Shown here: piece after piece, positions 9,614-17,461 of the stretch
How the letters are laid out: the number at the start of each line of letters is the position of its first letter
How positions within the stretch are numbered: the stretch's first letter is position 1
Assembly (NCBI GenBank): GCA_964412365.1
Contig: CAYPOI010000004.1
Coordinates: 1-61,950 of the forward strand
Length of the DNA stretch: 61,950 bases
Direction of reading: 5' to 3'
Source of the DNA: CAMTWZ01 sp964412365
Lineage (GTDB): Bacteria > Bacteroidota > Rhodothermia > Balneolales > HLUCCA01
Made by a program: the position numbers and the translations under genes
The notes under the pieces: model-generated
Told to the model about the DNA's origin: nothing
The model's input: only the letters and a program-made list of their open reading frames with translations
Databases searched by the model: none

Positions 9614-10854
9614 AAAAACAACTGATCGTGATCGGCGCCGGATTCGGTGGTCTTGCCACCGTCCAAGCCTTGAAACGCGATGATATCGACATCACGATTA
9701 TCGATCGAACCAATCATCACGTGTTTCAGCCATTGCTGTATCAAGTGGCCACGGCCGCTTTGGCACCAGGCGACATCGCCGTCCCCATCCGAGGAATTTT
9801 ATCCAAGCAAAAGAACGTGAATGTGGTGATGGGGGATGTGAACGGAATCGACACATCCGCCAAAACCGTGAGCGTGGCCGATGGTCGTGTGTTTCATTAC
9901 GACGATCTTGTTCTCGCTCCCGGTGCCCGGCACAGTTATTTCGGGCATGATGATTGGGAAGCACGCAGCCCCGGGCTCAAGACCATTTCCGATGCGCTCA
10001 CGCTTCGTGAAATGATGCTCACCAACTTTGAAAAGGCCGAGCAGGTGAGTGAGCAGGAGGCGGGTCCGTATTTGAATTTCGTGGTGGTTGGGGGCGGTCC
10101 GACCGGAGTGGAGTTGGCCGGGGCCATTGCCGAGATCACTCGGAGAACCATGTTGACCGATTTCCGGCGGATTTCACCAGGTATGGTTCATGTGTATCTG
10201 ATCGAAGCCTTGCCTGCCGTTCTTTCAGCGTACTCAAGTAGCTTGTCTGAAAAAGCGCGCGGATCGCTGGAAAGCTTGGGCGTGAAAGTGCTCACCCAAA
10301 CGAGAGTTGAGCAGATCGATGAGACGGGCGTGAAAACGAATAATGGGTTCATCGCAAGCAAGAGCATCATCTGGGCGGCAGGGAACCAGGCATCCCCACT
10401 CATCAAACTGCTGAACGTGGAAACAGATCGTGCCGGGCGAGCCATGGTTGCCCCACGGCTCCATCTGCAACATGACGAGCATGTGTTTGTGATCGGGGAT
10501 GCCGCCTATGTGACCCATTCCAAGGGCATTGTTCCAGGTGTGGCACAGGGTGCGATGCAGATGGGAAGCTATGTGGCCAAACTGTTGAGGCGTCGATATG
10601 CCCAAAAATCGGAGCCCGATGCGTTCAGATATCGCGATCTGGGAAACATGGCCACCATCGGCCGAGCCAAAGCCATCGCCGATATCAAAGGTCTCGAATT
10701 CCATGGGTTTGTGGCTTGGCTCATGTGGTGTGTGATCCACGTGGCGCAGCTGATCAGCTTCCGGAACCGATTCCGCGTGATGGCGGAGTGGTTGTGGTAT
10801 TACATCACCTTCAAACCCGGATTCAGGCTCATTACCGGGGTTCATCGGAAATAA
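9610..10854 (+). CDS. ndh: Type II NADH:quinone oxidoreductase (NDH-2)
   Basis: Single-subunit FAD enzyme that passes electrons from NADH to quinone at the inner face of the cytoplasmic membrane without pumping protons. It has two Rossmann dinucleotide motifs: GAGFGG at residues 8-13 for FAD and GGGPTGVELAG near 158-168 for NADH. Also present are the NDH-2 marks HHVFQPLLYQVAT, LSPGDIA-like LAPGDIAVPIR, WAAG and VIGDAAYV. The C-terminal region (FVAWLMWCVIHVAQLISF) provides the amphipathic membrane-binding helices of this family. 414 residues is typical. The start codon overlaps the stop of the M14 peptidase gene. The link with the peptidase is probably only transcriptional. Confidence 0.93.
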   Translation: MKKQLIVIGAGFGGLATVQALKRDDIDITIIDRTNHHVFQPLLYQVATAALAPGDIAVPIRGILSKQKNVNVVMGDVNGIDTSAKTVSVADGRVFHYDDLVLAPGARHSYFGHDDWEARSPGLKTISDALTLREMMLTNFEKAEQVSEQEAGPYLNFVVVGGGPTGVELAGAIAEITRRTMLTDFRRISPGMVHVYLIEALPAVLSAYSSSLSEKARGSLESLGVKVLTQTRVEQIDETGVKTNNGFIASKSIIWAAGNQASPLIKLLNVETDRAGRAMVAPRLHLQHDEHVFVIGDAAYVTHSKGIVPGVAQGAMQMGSYVAKLLRRRYAQKSEPDAFRYRDLGNMATIGRAKAIADIKGLEFHGFVAWLMWCVIHVAQLISFRNRFRVMAEWLWYYITFKPGFRLITGVHRK

Positions 10855-10866
10855 GTACCTTCTTCG

Positions 10867-12741
10867 ATGCAACTCCTACTCGCCTTCTTCTTGTGGATTC
10901 AACCACCACAGGAGATCACTTTCTCCATCCTACATACCAACGACGAGCACTCGGCTCTCATCCCCGCGCCATTAGCCACTCCCAAAACCGCGTTGGGTGG
11001 CATGGCTCGGCTTGCGACGGAACTCACCTATTGGCGCGAGCGAAAAGCCACTGAAAACGAGCCGATCTTTGTGCTTTCCGGTGGCGATTTCAGCACGGGA
11101 ACACCTTTCAACTGGTTGGTGTTCAACGGCGAAGCGCCTGAGCTCGAACTCATGCTGGATTTGGAATACGATGTGATCACATTGGGGAACCATGAGTTCG
11201 ATTATGGTCCCGACAGGCTAGTCTCGTACCTCGCCAAGGCCGGATACCCTGCAAAGGCCGCATTCACACCGATGATCTCTGCCAACATCCTCATTCCGGA
11301 CGGTCATCCGCTGGGGGATATGGGAATCACCCCGACGCATGTTGCCGAGCTTCCGTCCGGACACAAAATCGGATTCATTGGACTGATGGGCATAAGTGCG
11401 GCAGACGTGGCTCCATACAAGGATCCGATCTCGTTCGCGCCATTGGCTGAAACCACACGCAGGGAAATCGAGCGACTCAAGGCGGAAGGCGTCTCGATCT
11501 TCATCGCGGTCACGCATTCGGGCGTGGAAGAAGACATCCAGCTCGCTGAGGATGTTCCGGAATTGCATCTGATCGTGGGCGGACATTCGCATACGCTCAT
11601 CCCCGAACCCATGCGCGTGAAAAACACGCTCATCGTTCAAGCCGGATCGTTGTTGCAGTATCTGGGTATCCTCGAAATCGCGTTTGATCCGGAAAAAGGC
11701 ACCATCCGCCTGCTCAATGAGGAACGCGGGAATCCGTACGTGAAGGCCTTGTCGGATGGAGTCGAATCCGATTCCACCATAATGGAGAAGGTTCGTGGGT
11801 ACGAAGTGGCGCTGGATAGTGCCATTGCCAATTGGACATCCGGACGGGTCACAAATCATCGCGCCGTCCTCTCCGAAACGCGTTTTCCAATTCCCAGCAC
11901 GCCGATCTTGCAAGAAACTCCAATGGGAAATGTTGTAACGGATGCGATTCGTCTCGGTGTGCAGAATGCGATGAGCGAGCGTGTGGATTTCGCGTTTCTA
12001 GCGAATGGAGTGATCCGGGGCGATTTTCCGGCGGGACCGATTCCGTTTTATGATGTGGCATCGTATACGGGGCTGGGATCGGGTCCGGATGCATCGCCCG
12101 GCTACCCGCTGGTGAGCGTGTATTTCACGGGGACGGAAGTGAGGCGCATTCTGGAGATCATGATTCTACTGTCTCAGTTTCGGGGCGACACCTATTACTT
12201 GCAAGCATCCGGATTGAGCTACGAGTTTGATGTGGATCGCGCAATCTGGTTGCGCATTCCGTTTGTCGGAACACCGATACCCTCCTCGAAAGCCGTTTCC
12301 CGGGCTTGGCGCTATACCGGAGAAGGTGTTCAAGGCAACTTTCCTGAGCAATTCGAATCATTGGAATGGGAGGACGACCGGCTCTATCATGTGGTTTCTG
12401 ATTATTACAATGCCTCGTTTCTGCCGTTCGTGGGCACCATCATTCCGAATCTGCAGCTCGAATTCAAAGACAAGAACGGTGAGCCGGTTCAGTTAGACAA
12501 TCGCATTGTGTATCGGGATGGGAAACCCTACAAGGTTTGGCAAGCCGTGGCCGATTATGCGATGGCGAATCCCGTGATTCCCGCATCCTACCAAGCCGAA
12601 TTCCAGCGCCAAATTCCTGTGAACAAACTTCACATGCTGTTCTGGCCGGGCTTCATCAGTGGTGCGCTCGTCGCCGGATTAATTATCCTCTTTCTTAAAC
12701 GTCGCACCTCGCGCATCGCACCTCGCGCTTCGAACAACTAA
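10867..12741 (+). CDS. 5'-nucleotidase/UshA-like metallophosphoesterase, C-terminally anchored
   Basis: Extracytoplasmic dimetal phosphatase of the 5'-nucleotidase/2',3'-cyclic phosphodiesterase family. Metal-binding motifs appear in order: D26-x-H28 in HTNDEHS, GGDFSTG (D74), the catalytic GNHEFD (N108, H109), HSG in AVTHSGVEED and VGGHSHT near residue 240. The second half contains the 5_nucleotid_C substrate domain (ETPMGNVVTDAIR, FLANGVIRGDF). A short N-terminal hydrophobic leader (MQLLLAFFLWI) directs export. Unusually, a hydrophobic helix near the C-terminus (WPGFISGALVAGLIILFL) followed by KRRTSR looks like a tail anchor with positive cytoplasmic end. The final 14 codons run through a tandem 14-bp repeat. 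It starts 12 bp after ndh. Confidence 0.88.
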   Translation: MQLLLAFFLWIQPPQEITFSILHTNDEHSALIPAPLATPKTALGGMARLATELTYWRERKATENEPIFVLSGGDFSTGTPFNWLVFNGEAPELELMLDLEYDVITLGNHEFDYGPDRLVSYLAKAGYPAKAAFTPMISANILIPDGHPLGDMGITPTHVAELPSGHKIGFIGLMGISAADVAPYKDPISFAPLAETTRREIERLKAEGVSIFIAVTHSGVEEDIQLAEDVPELHLIVGGHSHTLIPEPMRVKNTLIVQAGSLLQYLGILEIAFDPEKGTIRLLNEERGNPYVKALSDGVESDSTIMEKVRGYEVALDSAIANWTSGRVTNHRAVLSETRFPIPSTPILQETPMGNVVTDAIRLGVQNAMSERVDFAFLANGVIRGDFPAGPIPFYDVASYTGLGSGPDASPGYPLVSVYFTGTEVRRILEIMILLSQFRGDTYYLQASGLSYEFDVDRAIWLRIPFVGTPIPSSKAVSRAWRYTGEGVQGNFPEQFESLEWEDDRLYHVVSDYYNASFLPFVGTIIPNLQLEFKDKNGEPVQLDNRIVYRDGKPYKVWQAVADYAMANPVIPASYQAEFQRQIPVNKLHMLFWPGFISGALVAGLIILFLKRRTSRIAPRASNN

Positions 12742-12767
12742 CAACCAACAACAAACCACTAACGCAT
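12702..12767 (+). repeat. Heptanucleotide-repeat element 1
   Basis: A run with 7-nt periodicity. First come two 14-bp copies (12702-12715 and 12716-12729) made of TCGCACC + TCGCGCA/T units that also encode the C-terminus of the phosphatase. After a short phase slip follow five A/C-rich heptads from 12733 to 12767: AACAACT, AACAACC, AACAACA, AACCACT, AACGCAT. The last ends exactly at the TTG start of the methyltransferase. Related 7-nt runs with other words occur at 53038, 54796 and 59181. Confidence 0.7.
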
Positions 12768-13391
12768 TTGTCTTTCTACAGCCGCTGGATCTTTCCCTAT
12801 ATGATGGATGTCGCGATGCAGGACAAGTTGTTCACTCGCCACAGGGTGGATGTGTTGAAAGGTGTGATGGGGGATGTGTTGGAGATCGGAGTCGGGACGG
12901 GATTGAACTTGCGCCATTATTCCGAAAACGTGAATCGGTTGGATGTGGTCGATTCCAATCCGGGGATGAATGTCTTGCTACGTCGACGCATGAATGGCAT
13001 TCCGTTTCCTGTCGTACACACCACGATCAGCGCGGAAACCTTGCCTTATTCGAACGAACAATTCGATATGGTGGTGTCGACCTGGACCTTATGCAGCATT
13101 CCGGATGTGTCGAAAGCCTTATTGGAAATCCATCGCGTGCTAAAGCCCGGCGGACAATTCCGTTATGTGGAGCACGGGTTGGCGCCGGATGCCCACGTCG
13201 CGAAATGGCAGCATCGTCTCAACGGAATCCAGAATGTGATTGCGGATGGATGTCATTTGAATCGCAACATCACGGAATTGATTCGGTCGGCTGGCTTTGA
13301 GCTGACCCAAACACACAACGCATACACTCCGAAGGCCCCCAAGTTCGTTGGTTACCATTACACCGGAATCGCACTCAAGCATCAACCATGA
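12768..13391 (+). CDS. Class I SAM-dependent methyltransferase
   Basis: Cytoplasmic Rossmann-fold methyltransferase. SAM-binding motif I is VLEIGVGTGLNL (about residues 37-48), followed by an acidic motif II region (RLDVVDSNPGM) and the post-motif VVSTWTLCSIPDVSKALLEIHRVLKPGG, typical of UbiE/METTL7-type enzymes (Methyltransf_11). The substrate is not identifiable; small-molecule, lipid or quinone methylation is plausible. The start is TTG 12768, giving an MSFYSRWIFPYMMD N-terminus usual for this subgroup; an ATG at 12801 would remove it. The 3' end overlaps the dacB start as ATGA. The upstream 26-bp gap and the codons just before it consist of heptanucleotide repeats. Confidence 0.83.
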   Translation: MSFYSRWIFPYMMDVAMQDKLFTRHRVDVLKGVMGDVLEIGVGTGLNLRHYSENVNRLDVVDSNPGMNVLLRRRMNGIPFPVVHTTISAETLPYSNEQFDMVVSTWTLCSIPDVSKALLEIHRVLKPGGQFRYVEHGLAPDAHVAKWQHRLNGIQNVIADGCHLNRNITELIRSAGFELTQTHNAYTPKAPKFVGYHYTGIALKHQP

Positions 13392-14803
13392 AAACACTCC
13401 TATTCGTCGTCCTCCTTCTCCCCGCCGCGCTCCAAGCCCAAAGCGCCGACATCATCCGACGCGTAGAACCCTTGCTCAGCGACCCAAAATGGGACCATAG
13501 CACGTGGGGAATCGCAGTGAAAGACCTCTCCAACGGAGGATGGGTGTACCGGCATAACGCCGAGAAACTGCTGATGCCGGCCTCCAACACGAAATTGTAT
13601 ACTACCGCCGCCGCTCTCGTCCGACTCGGCGCATCCTACCGTTACAAAACCGTTCTTTCCGTGGCCGGCGACGATCTGATACTGACCGGTGGTGGCGACC
13701 CAACTCTGGGTGGACGCTTCACCAACGGCGACCGTATCCTGGTGTTCCGCCAATGGGCCGATTCACTGAAAGCGGCAGGCATCGATACCATCCGCGGACG
13801 ATTGCTGGTCGATGTGTCGCGTTATGATGACACTCGCCTTGGTCGAGCCTGGAGCTGGGATTACACCACGTATTACTGGGCGGCAGAATTATCGGCGATG
13901 AATTTCAACGACAATTGCGTGGATCTGATCATTGTGGGAGGGAAACCCGGCGAACCGGCCACCATCACGTGGGAGCCATTCAACACCGATTATGTGTCGG
14001 TCATCAATCAAACCATGACGATTCCCAAAGGAGAGCGCGCCATCACGCACTATGATCGTCCGTGGGGAACCAACGAAATCACCGTAGGAAACCGGATTCA
14101 GGAAGGCGATACGGTGCGGTACTCCGTCGCGATCAACCATCCGGGTTTGTATGCGATGCACATCCTTCGGCAGGTGCTTTGGGATGCGGGAATCGTGGCG
14201 TTGGGAGATGTGGCGTATGTGGATGAGGACGTGGCGGAGCAAGAATCCCACCGATTCGAGTTCCAATCGCCGGAATTGCGCGAGATCGTACGGGTGATCA
14301 ACAAACGCAGCCAGAATCTCTATGCCGATGCGCTGATGAAGGAAGTGAGTCTGAGTGATTCGGTCTCAGTAGGCTCGCATCGCGAGGGCATCGCGCTGGC
14401 CAAGCACGTCTATGCCGCTGCAGGTATCGATACGACGATCATGCAGATGGCCGACGGTTCGGGGTTGACCCGCATCAACCTGTTCGCCCCGGAAATGACC
14501 ATCGATTTGCTCACCTATATGCATGCGCATCCGGATACATCCATCCGGAATGTCTTCATCGACTCCCTTCCCTTCACAGGCGAACAGCCGACCACCTTGG
14601 GATCGATGTTCCGCGGACGAAACGCACCTTTTGTGCAGGCGAAGACCGGAACCATCGGGTATGCGAGGGCGCTAAGCGGGTATCTGACCACCCAATCCGG
14701 AAAAACGTATGCGTTTTCCTTCATGGTGAATCATTATACCGAGTCGACCACCGCCGCGAATCAGGTTATTGAATCGATTCTGACCGAACTGGCGAAGGAC
14801 TAA
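13388..14803 (+). CDS. dacB: D-alanyl-D-alanine carboxypeptidase/endopeptidase, PBP4 type (S13)
   Basis: Periplasmic penicillin-binding protein that trims or opens peptidoglycan peptide cross-links. The signal peptide ends at LPAALQAQ. The three active-site motifs are intact: S66-N-T-K69 (SxxK) in LLMPASNTKLY, S-Q-N (SxN) near residue 308 in NKRSQNLYAD, and K419-T-G in VQAKTGTIGYARALSGYL. A long insertion between the first and second motifs is characteristic of the S13/PBP4 family, and 471 residues fits. The ATGA overlap couples it to the methyltransferase. Its 3' end overlaps the convergent deacylase-like gene by 38 bp. Confidence 0.93.
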   Translation: MKTLLFVVLLLPAALQAQSADIIRRVEPLLSDPKWDHSTWGIAVKDLSNGGWVYRHNAEKLLMPASNTKLYTTAAALVRLGASYRYKTVLSVAGDDLILTGGGDPTLGGRFTNGDRILVFRQWADSLKAAGIDTIRGRLLVDVSRYDDTRLGRAWSWDYTTYYWAAELSAMNFNDNCVDLIIVGGKPGEPATITWEPFNTDYVSVINQTMTIPKGERAITHYDRPWGTNEITVGNRIQEGDTVRYSVAINHPGLYAMHILRQVLWDAGIVALGDVAYVDEDVAEQESHRFEFQSPELREIVRVINKRSQNLYADALMKEVSLSDSVSVGSHREGIALAKHVYAAAGIDTTIMQMADGSGLTRINLFAPEMTIDLLTYMHAHPDTSIRNVFIDSLPFTGEQPTTLGSMFRGRNAPFVQAKTGTIGYARALSGYLTTQSGKTYAFSFMVNHYTESTTAANQVIESILTELAKD

Positions 14804-16418
14804 GCGCGCGCCCCGGAAATTTGCCCGTATGGGCGCCGTTACGCACCACTTGCACGCCATTGACGAACACATGATGAACGCCGGTGGCGTATTGATGTGG
14901 CTCGGAAAAGGTCGCGTTATCGATGATGGTCGCCGGATCGAATAGGACCAGGTCGGCGAAATAACCGGGTTTCAGTAGGCCACGGCGCTCCAACCGCAGA
15001 TTGCTTGCTGGCAGGGATGTGAGGCGTCGAACGGCTTCCTCCATGCTCATCACTTGTTCATCACGGGCATAATGACCCAAAACACGCGCGAACGATCCAT
15101 AAGCCCGCGGATGTGGTTTTCGCAGCAATTGATCTCCTTCTGCAGCGAAGGAGCCGGAATCGGACCCGAAACTCACCCAGTCCTTGCTCATGATGGAACG
15201 CACGTTTTCCTCAGACATCAAGAAATAGACGGCCCCAACGCGTGAATCATCCATCACCACAAGATCCATGGCCGTATCGATGGGATCTTTGCCGTGGCGC
15301 CGGGCGATCTCGGCGAGGCTGAGTCCGGAATACATTTGCAAGGAATCGTTTCGAAAGCCGACCAACACGATGCGCTCGGGATCACCTGCCAATTGGTAGA
15401 AGTTTTCCCATTCATCCTGCGTTTCCAGAATGCGTGCTTTGATCTCGGCGCGTTGGATGGGATCACTGAGGCGTGCCACCCATGCATCATGTCCGTCTTC
15501 CATCACATCCGGTGGCATGATGGCCGTGAGGGATGTGGATGCGGCGGTATATGGATACATGTTCGCTGAGACGCGCACACCGGCATTGCGAGCAGCTTCG
15601 ATGCGGTCGAGCACCAGTTGTTGTTTTGGCCAGTTGGCTTCGCCAGCAGCTTTTAGATGGAAGAATTCGCCACGGATTCCGGCCTCTGAGGAAATGGTGA
15701 TGAGTTCGTCGATGGCTTCGAGCAGGCGGTTTCCTTCGCTGCGGATGTGGGATATATATAGACCATCATAGGGTGCGGCGGCTTTGGCGAGGGCGATGAT
15801 CTCGTCGGTTGTGGCGAAGGCGCCGGGAGCGTAGATGAGGGCGGAACTGAGTCCGACGGCGCCATCCGCCATGGCTTGAGCCACGAGCGCCTGCATCCGC
15901 GCCAGCTCGTCATCGGAGGGTGCGCGGTTTTCATGCCCCATCACATGGATTCGCACCGTGCTGGCGCCGACATAACTGGCCACATTTGGAGAGACGCCGC
16001 GTCGCTCCAGGTCATCTAAGTAATCTTTCAAGGTGACCCATGGGCGGTTTTCCGTGCGCATGGAATCGGAGTTGGGTCCCATCGACCAACCTTCGCCCAT
16101 CACTTCGAGGGTCACTCCTTGCAGGATGTCGCTCATGGAACGACCGTCGCTCAACAACGATTCCGTAGCCCAACTAAGCATGTTGATGAACCCGGGTGTA
16201 AGGGCGAGGCCCGTGGCGTCGATTCGGTTGCGAACGCGGACATCCTCATCCATGACGCCGATGAACGAGATGGTATCGGAGTTCACGTACACATCCGATA
16301 CATAGGATGGGGAGCCGGACCCGTCGATGATGGTGGCATTCTGAATGACGAGGTCGTAATCGTAACAGCCAGAAAGGGTAAAACAAAGAAGCAGATAACC
16401 AATAGAGATTCGATTCAT
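14766..16418 (-). CDS. N-acyl-D-amino-acid deacylase-like amidohydrolase lipoprotein
   Basis: Amidohydrolase-superfamily protein most like D-aminoacylases/N-acyl-D-glutamate deacylases. The N-terminus is a lipoprotein signal (lipobox L15-S-G-C18), so it is extracytoplasmic. Family marks: VIQNATIIDGSG, TPGFIN, QGVT, SSALIYAPG, HIRSEG, HLKAAG, GSDSG and the terminal GxxKPGYFADLVLFDP. The metal-ligand HxH expected after PGFI(D) is replaced (L81 and W83 in FINMLSWA), and the Cys of the usual GNCG is Gly in G108-E-G-W. The His of HIRSEG and HLKAAG and the Asp of GSDSG remain. Either the metal site is rebuilt or the activity differs. The start overlaps the stop of the beta-lactamase-like gene (ATGA), so they form a two-gene operon. 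Confidence 0.82.
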   Translation of the reverse strand: MNRISIGYLLLCFTLSGCYDYDLVIQNATIIDGSGSPSYVSDVYVNSDTISFIGVMDEDVRVRNRIDATGLALTPGFINMLSWATESLLSDGRSMSDILQGVTLEVMGEGWSMGPNSDSMRTENRPWVTLKDYLDDLERRGVSPNVASYVGASTVRIHVMGHENRAPSDDELARMQALVAQAMADGAVGLSSALIYAPGAFATTDEIIALAKAAAPYDGLYISHIRSEGNRLLEAIDELITISSEAGIRGEFFHLKAAGEANWPKQQLVLDRIEAARNAGVRVSANMYPYTAASTSLTAIMPPDVMEDGHDAWVARLSDPIQRAEIKARILETQDEWENFYQLAGDPERIVLVGFRNDSLQMYSGLSLAEIARRHGKDPIDTAMDLVVMDDSRVGAVYFLMSEENVRSIMSKDWVSFGSDSGSFAAEGDQLLRKPHPRAYGSFARVLGHYARDEQVMSMEEAVRRLTSLPASNLRLERRGLLKPGYFADLVLFDPATIIDNATFSEPHQYATGVHHVFVNGVQVVRNGAHTGKFPGRALSPSPVRSESIQ

Positions 16419-17254
16419 TGAGTAAGAGATTCGTAGATGATTCGGGAGATTTCAGCGCCAATGGCGGTGCCGTCGGCATTCGACGCTAGGTTTTTGGACA
16501 AGATAACAAGGACGTAGCGACGACCATCCGGAAGAAACACGATTCCCGAATCGTGGACCACATGATTGATGGAGCCGGTTTTATTGGCGATGTCGATCTC
16601 GGGCGGAAGCAGAGCTGGAATCACATCCCGAAAGACTTGTCGTTTCAGGATGGAGACCATCACGGAATCGGTTGCTGGAGAAATAGCCGTTCCTTTGGCG
16701 AGATGGTCGAAAATGATGGCCAGATCGCGTGCGGTAGTGGAATTGGAAAGGCCGGCTTCAAACGCTTTCATGTCTTCGACACCACGCAACACATGGATGT
16801 TCTGAGCGCCGAGTTCCCGCATGGATCGGCTCACGTTCGTGGCCCCGACACGTTCGATGAGTAAGTTGGTGGCCAGGTTGCTACTACGGGTAATCATGTC
16901 GTCGACGATGTCAAGCACGGGAACGTGGGTTCCGATTTTGGAATAGAGCGCTTCGCCCCCATCACGCGAGATGTCGAGCGAAAAGGTGGAGCTATCGACG
17001 ATGCTCGTGAATTCATTAACGACCAGGATGGAATCGGAGAGATTGTACTGCTTGAACACCTCGATCATGACGGGTGTTTTCATAGTCGACGCCGCATGGA
17101 AGGATTCGTCCGGGTTGATCAAAATGCGGGAATCGGGTTGACCTACTATCCAAAAAGCGACTGAAAATGTTCCCTGCGATGCTGAAATCAGGGTTTCGAT
17201 GGTGTTTTGAGGTGGGGAAAGATTAGATAACAATGCGATAACAATTAAAATCAT
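16415..17254 (-). CDS. Class A beta-lactamase-like serine hydrolase
   Basis: Exported serine hydrolase of the class A beta-lactamase/PBP-like fold. I take ATG 17254, which yields a hydrophobic export signal (MILIVIALLSNLS); the frame extends to 17353 but those residues are polar and unsupported. Motifs: S56-T-M-K59 (SxxK), S124-S-N126 in place of SDN, a candidate general-base Glu near 160 in RGVED, and K225-T-G. 279 residues is right for class A. Whether it hydrolyses beta-lactams or peptidoglycan peptides cannot be told; the SSN variant and Gram-negative genomic context without a regulator do not decide it. It heads the operon with the deacylase-like lipoprotein and faces the SusC/SusD pair across a 207-bp divergent region. 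Confidence 0.85.
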   Translation of the reverse strand: MILIVIALLSNLSPPQNTIETLISASQGTFSVAFWIVGQPDSRILINPDESFHAASTMKTPVMIEVFKQYNLSDSILVVNEFTSIVDSSTFSLDISRDGGEALYSKIGTHVPVLDIVDDMITRSSNLATNLLIERVGATNVSRSMRELGAQNIHVLRGVEDMKAFEAGLSNSTTARDLAIIFDHLAKGTAISPATDSVMVSILKRQVFRDVIPALLPPEIDIANKTGSINHVVHDSGIVFLPDGRRYVLVILSKNLASNADGTAIGAEISRIIYESLTQ

Positions 17255-17461
17255 AAGAATGAGTGGGTGGGTTGGCGTAATAAAATTAGGGAAATCGGCT
17301 GCAAACGTCTCAAAAAGGGTCAAATTGTGCGATTTGAACCATAAAAAGCACAAAAACTATTGGTTGTTACGATTTGGATGCTTACCATCCAAACTAAGCT
17401 GAATTAACACACGGTTGTGTCATCCAACGCACCGGGCTATCAACCAACGAAATAGAATGAT
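17255..17461. promoter_or_regulatory. Divergent regulatory region upstream of susC-like gene with two dyads
   Basis: 207 bp, AT-rich, between the lactamase-like and SusC-like genes. Two dyads are visible. One is imperfect (8 of 9 pairs) with arms GGGTCAAAT 17317-17325 and ATTTGAACC 17332-17340. The other is perfect with arms TTTGGATG 17373-17380 and CATCCAAA 17386-17393 and a 5-nt centre. TTACGATTTG just before and inside the second dyad resembles a -7 box with one extra base, so a bound regulator could cover the promoter. I see no gene here. Confidence 0.4.

Noticed and set aside
16415..17254. Class A-like serine hydrolase considered as an acquired antibiotic-resistance gene.
   Set aside because: It is embedded in an operon with similar base composition, has an SSN variant of SDN and no mobile flanks; resistance cannot be claimed.
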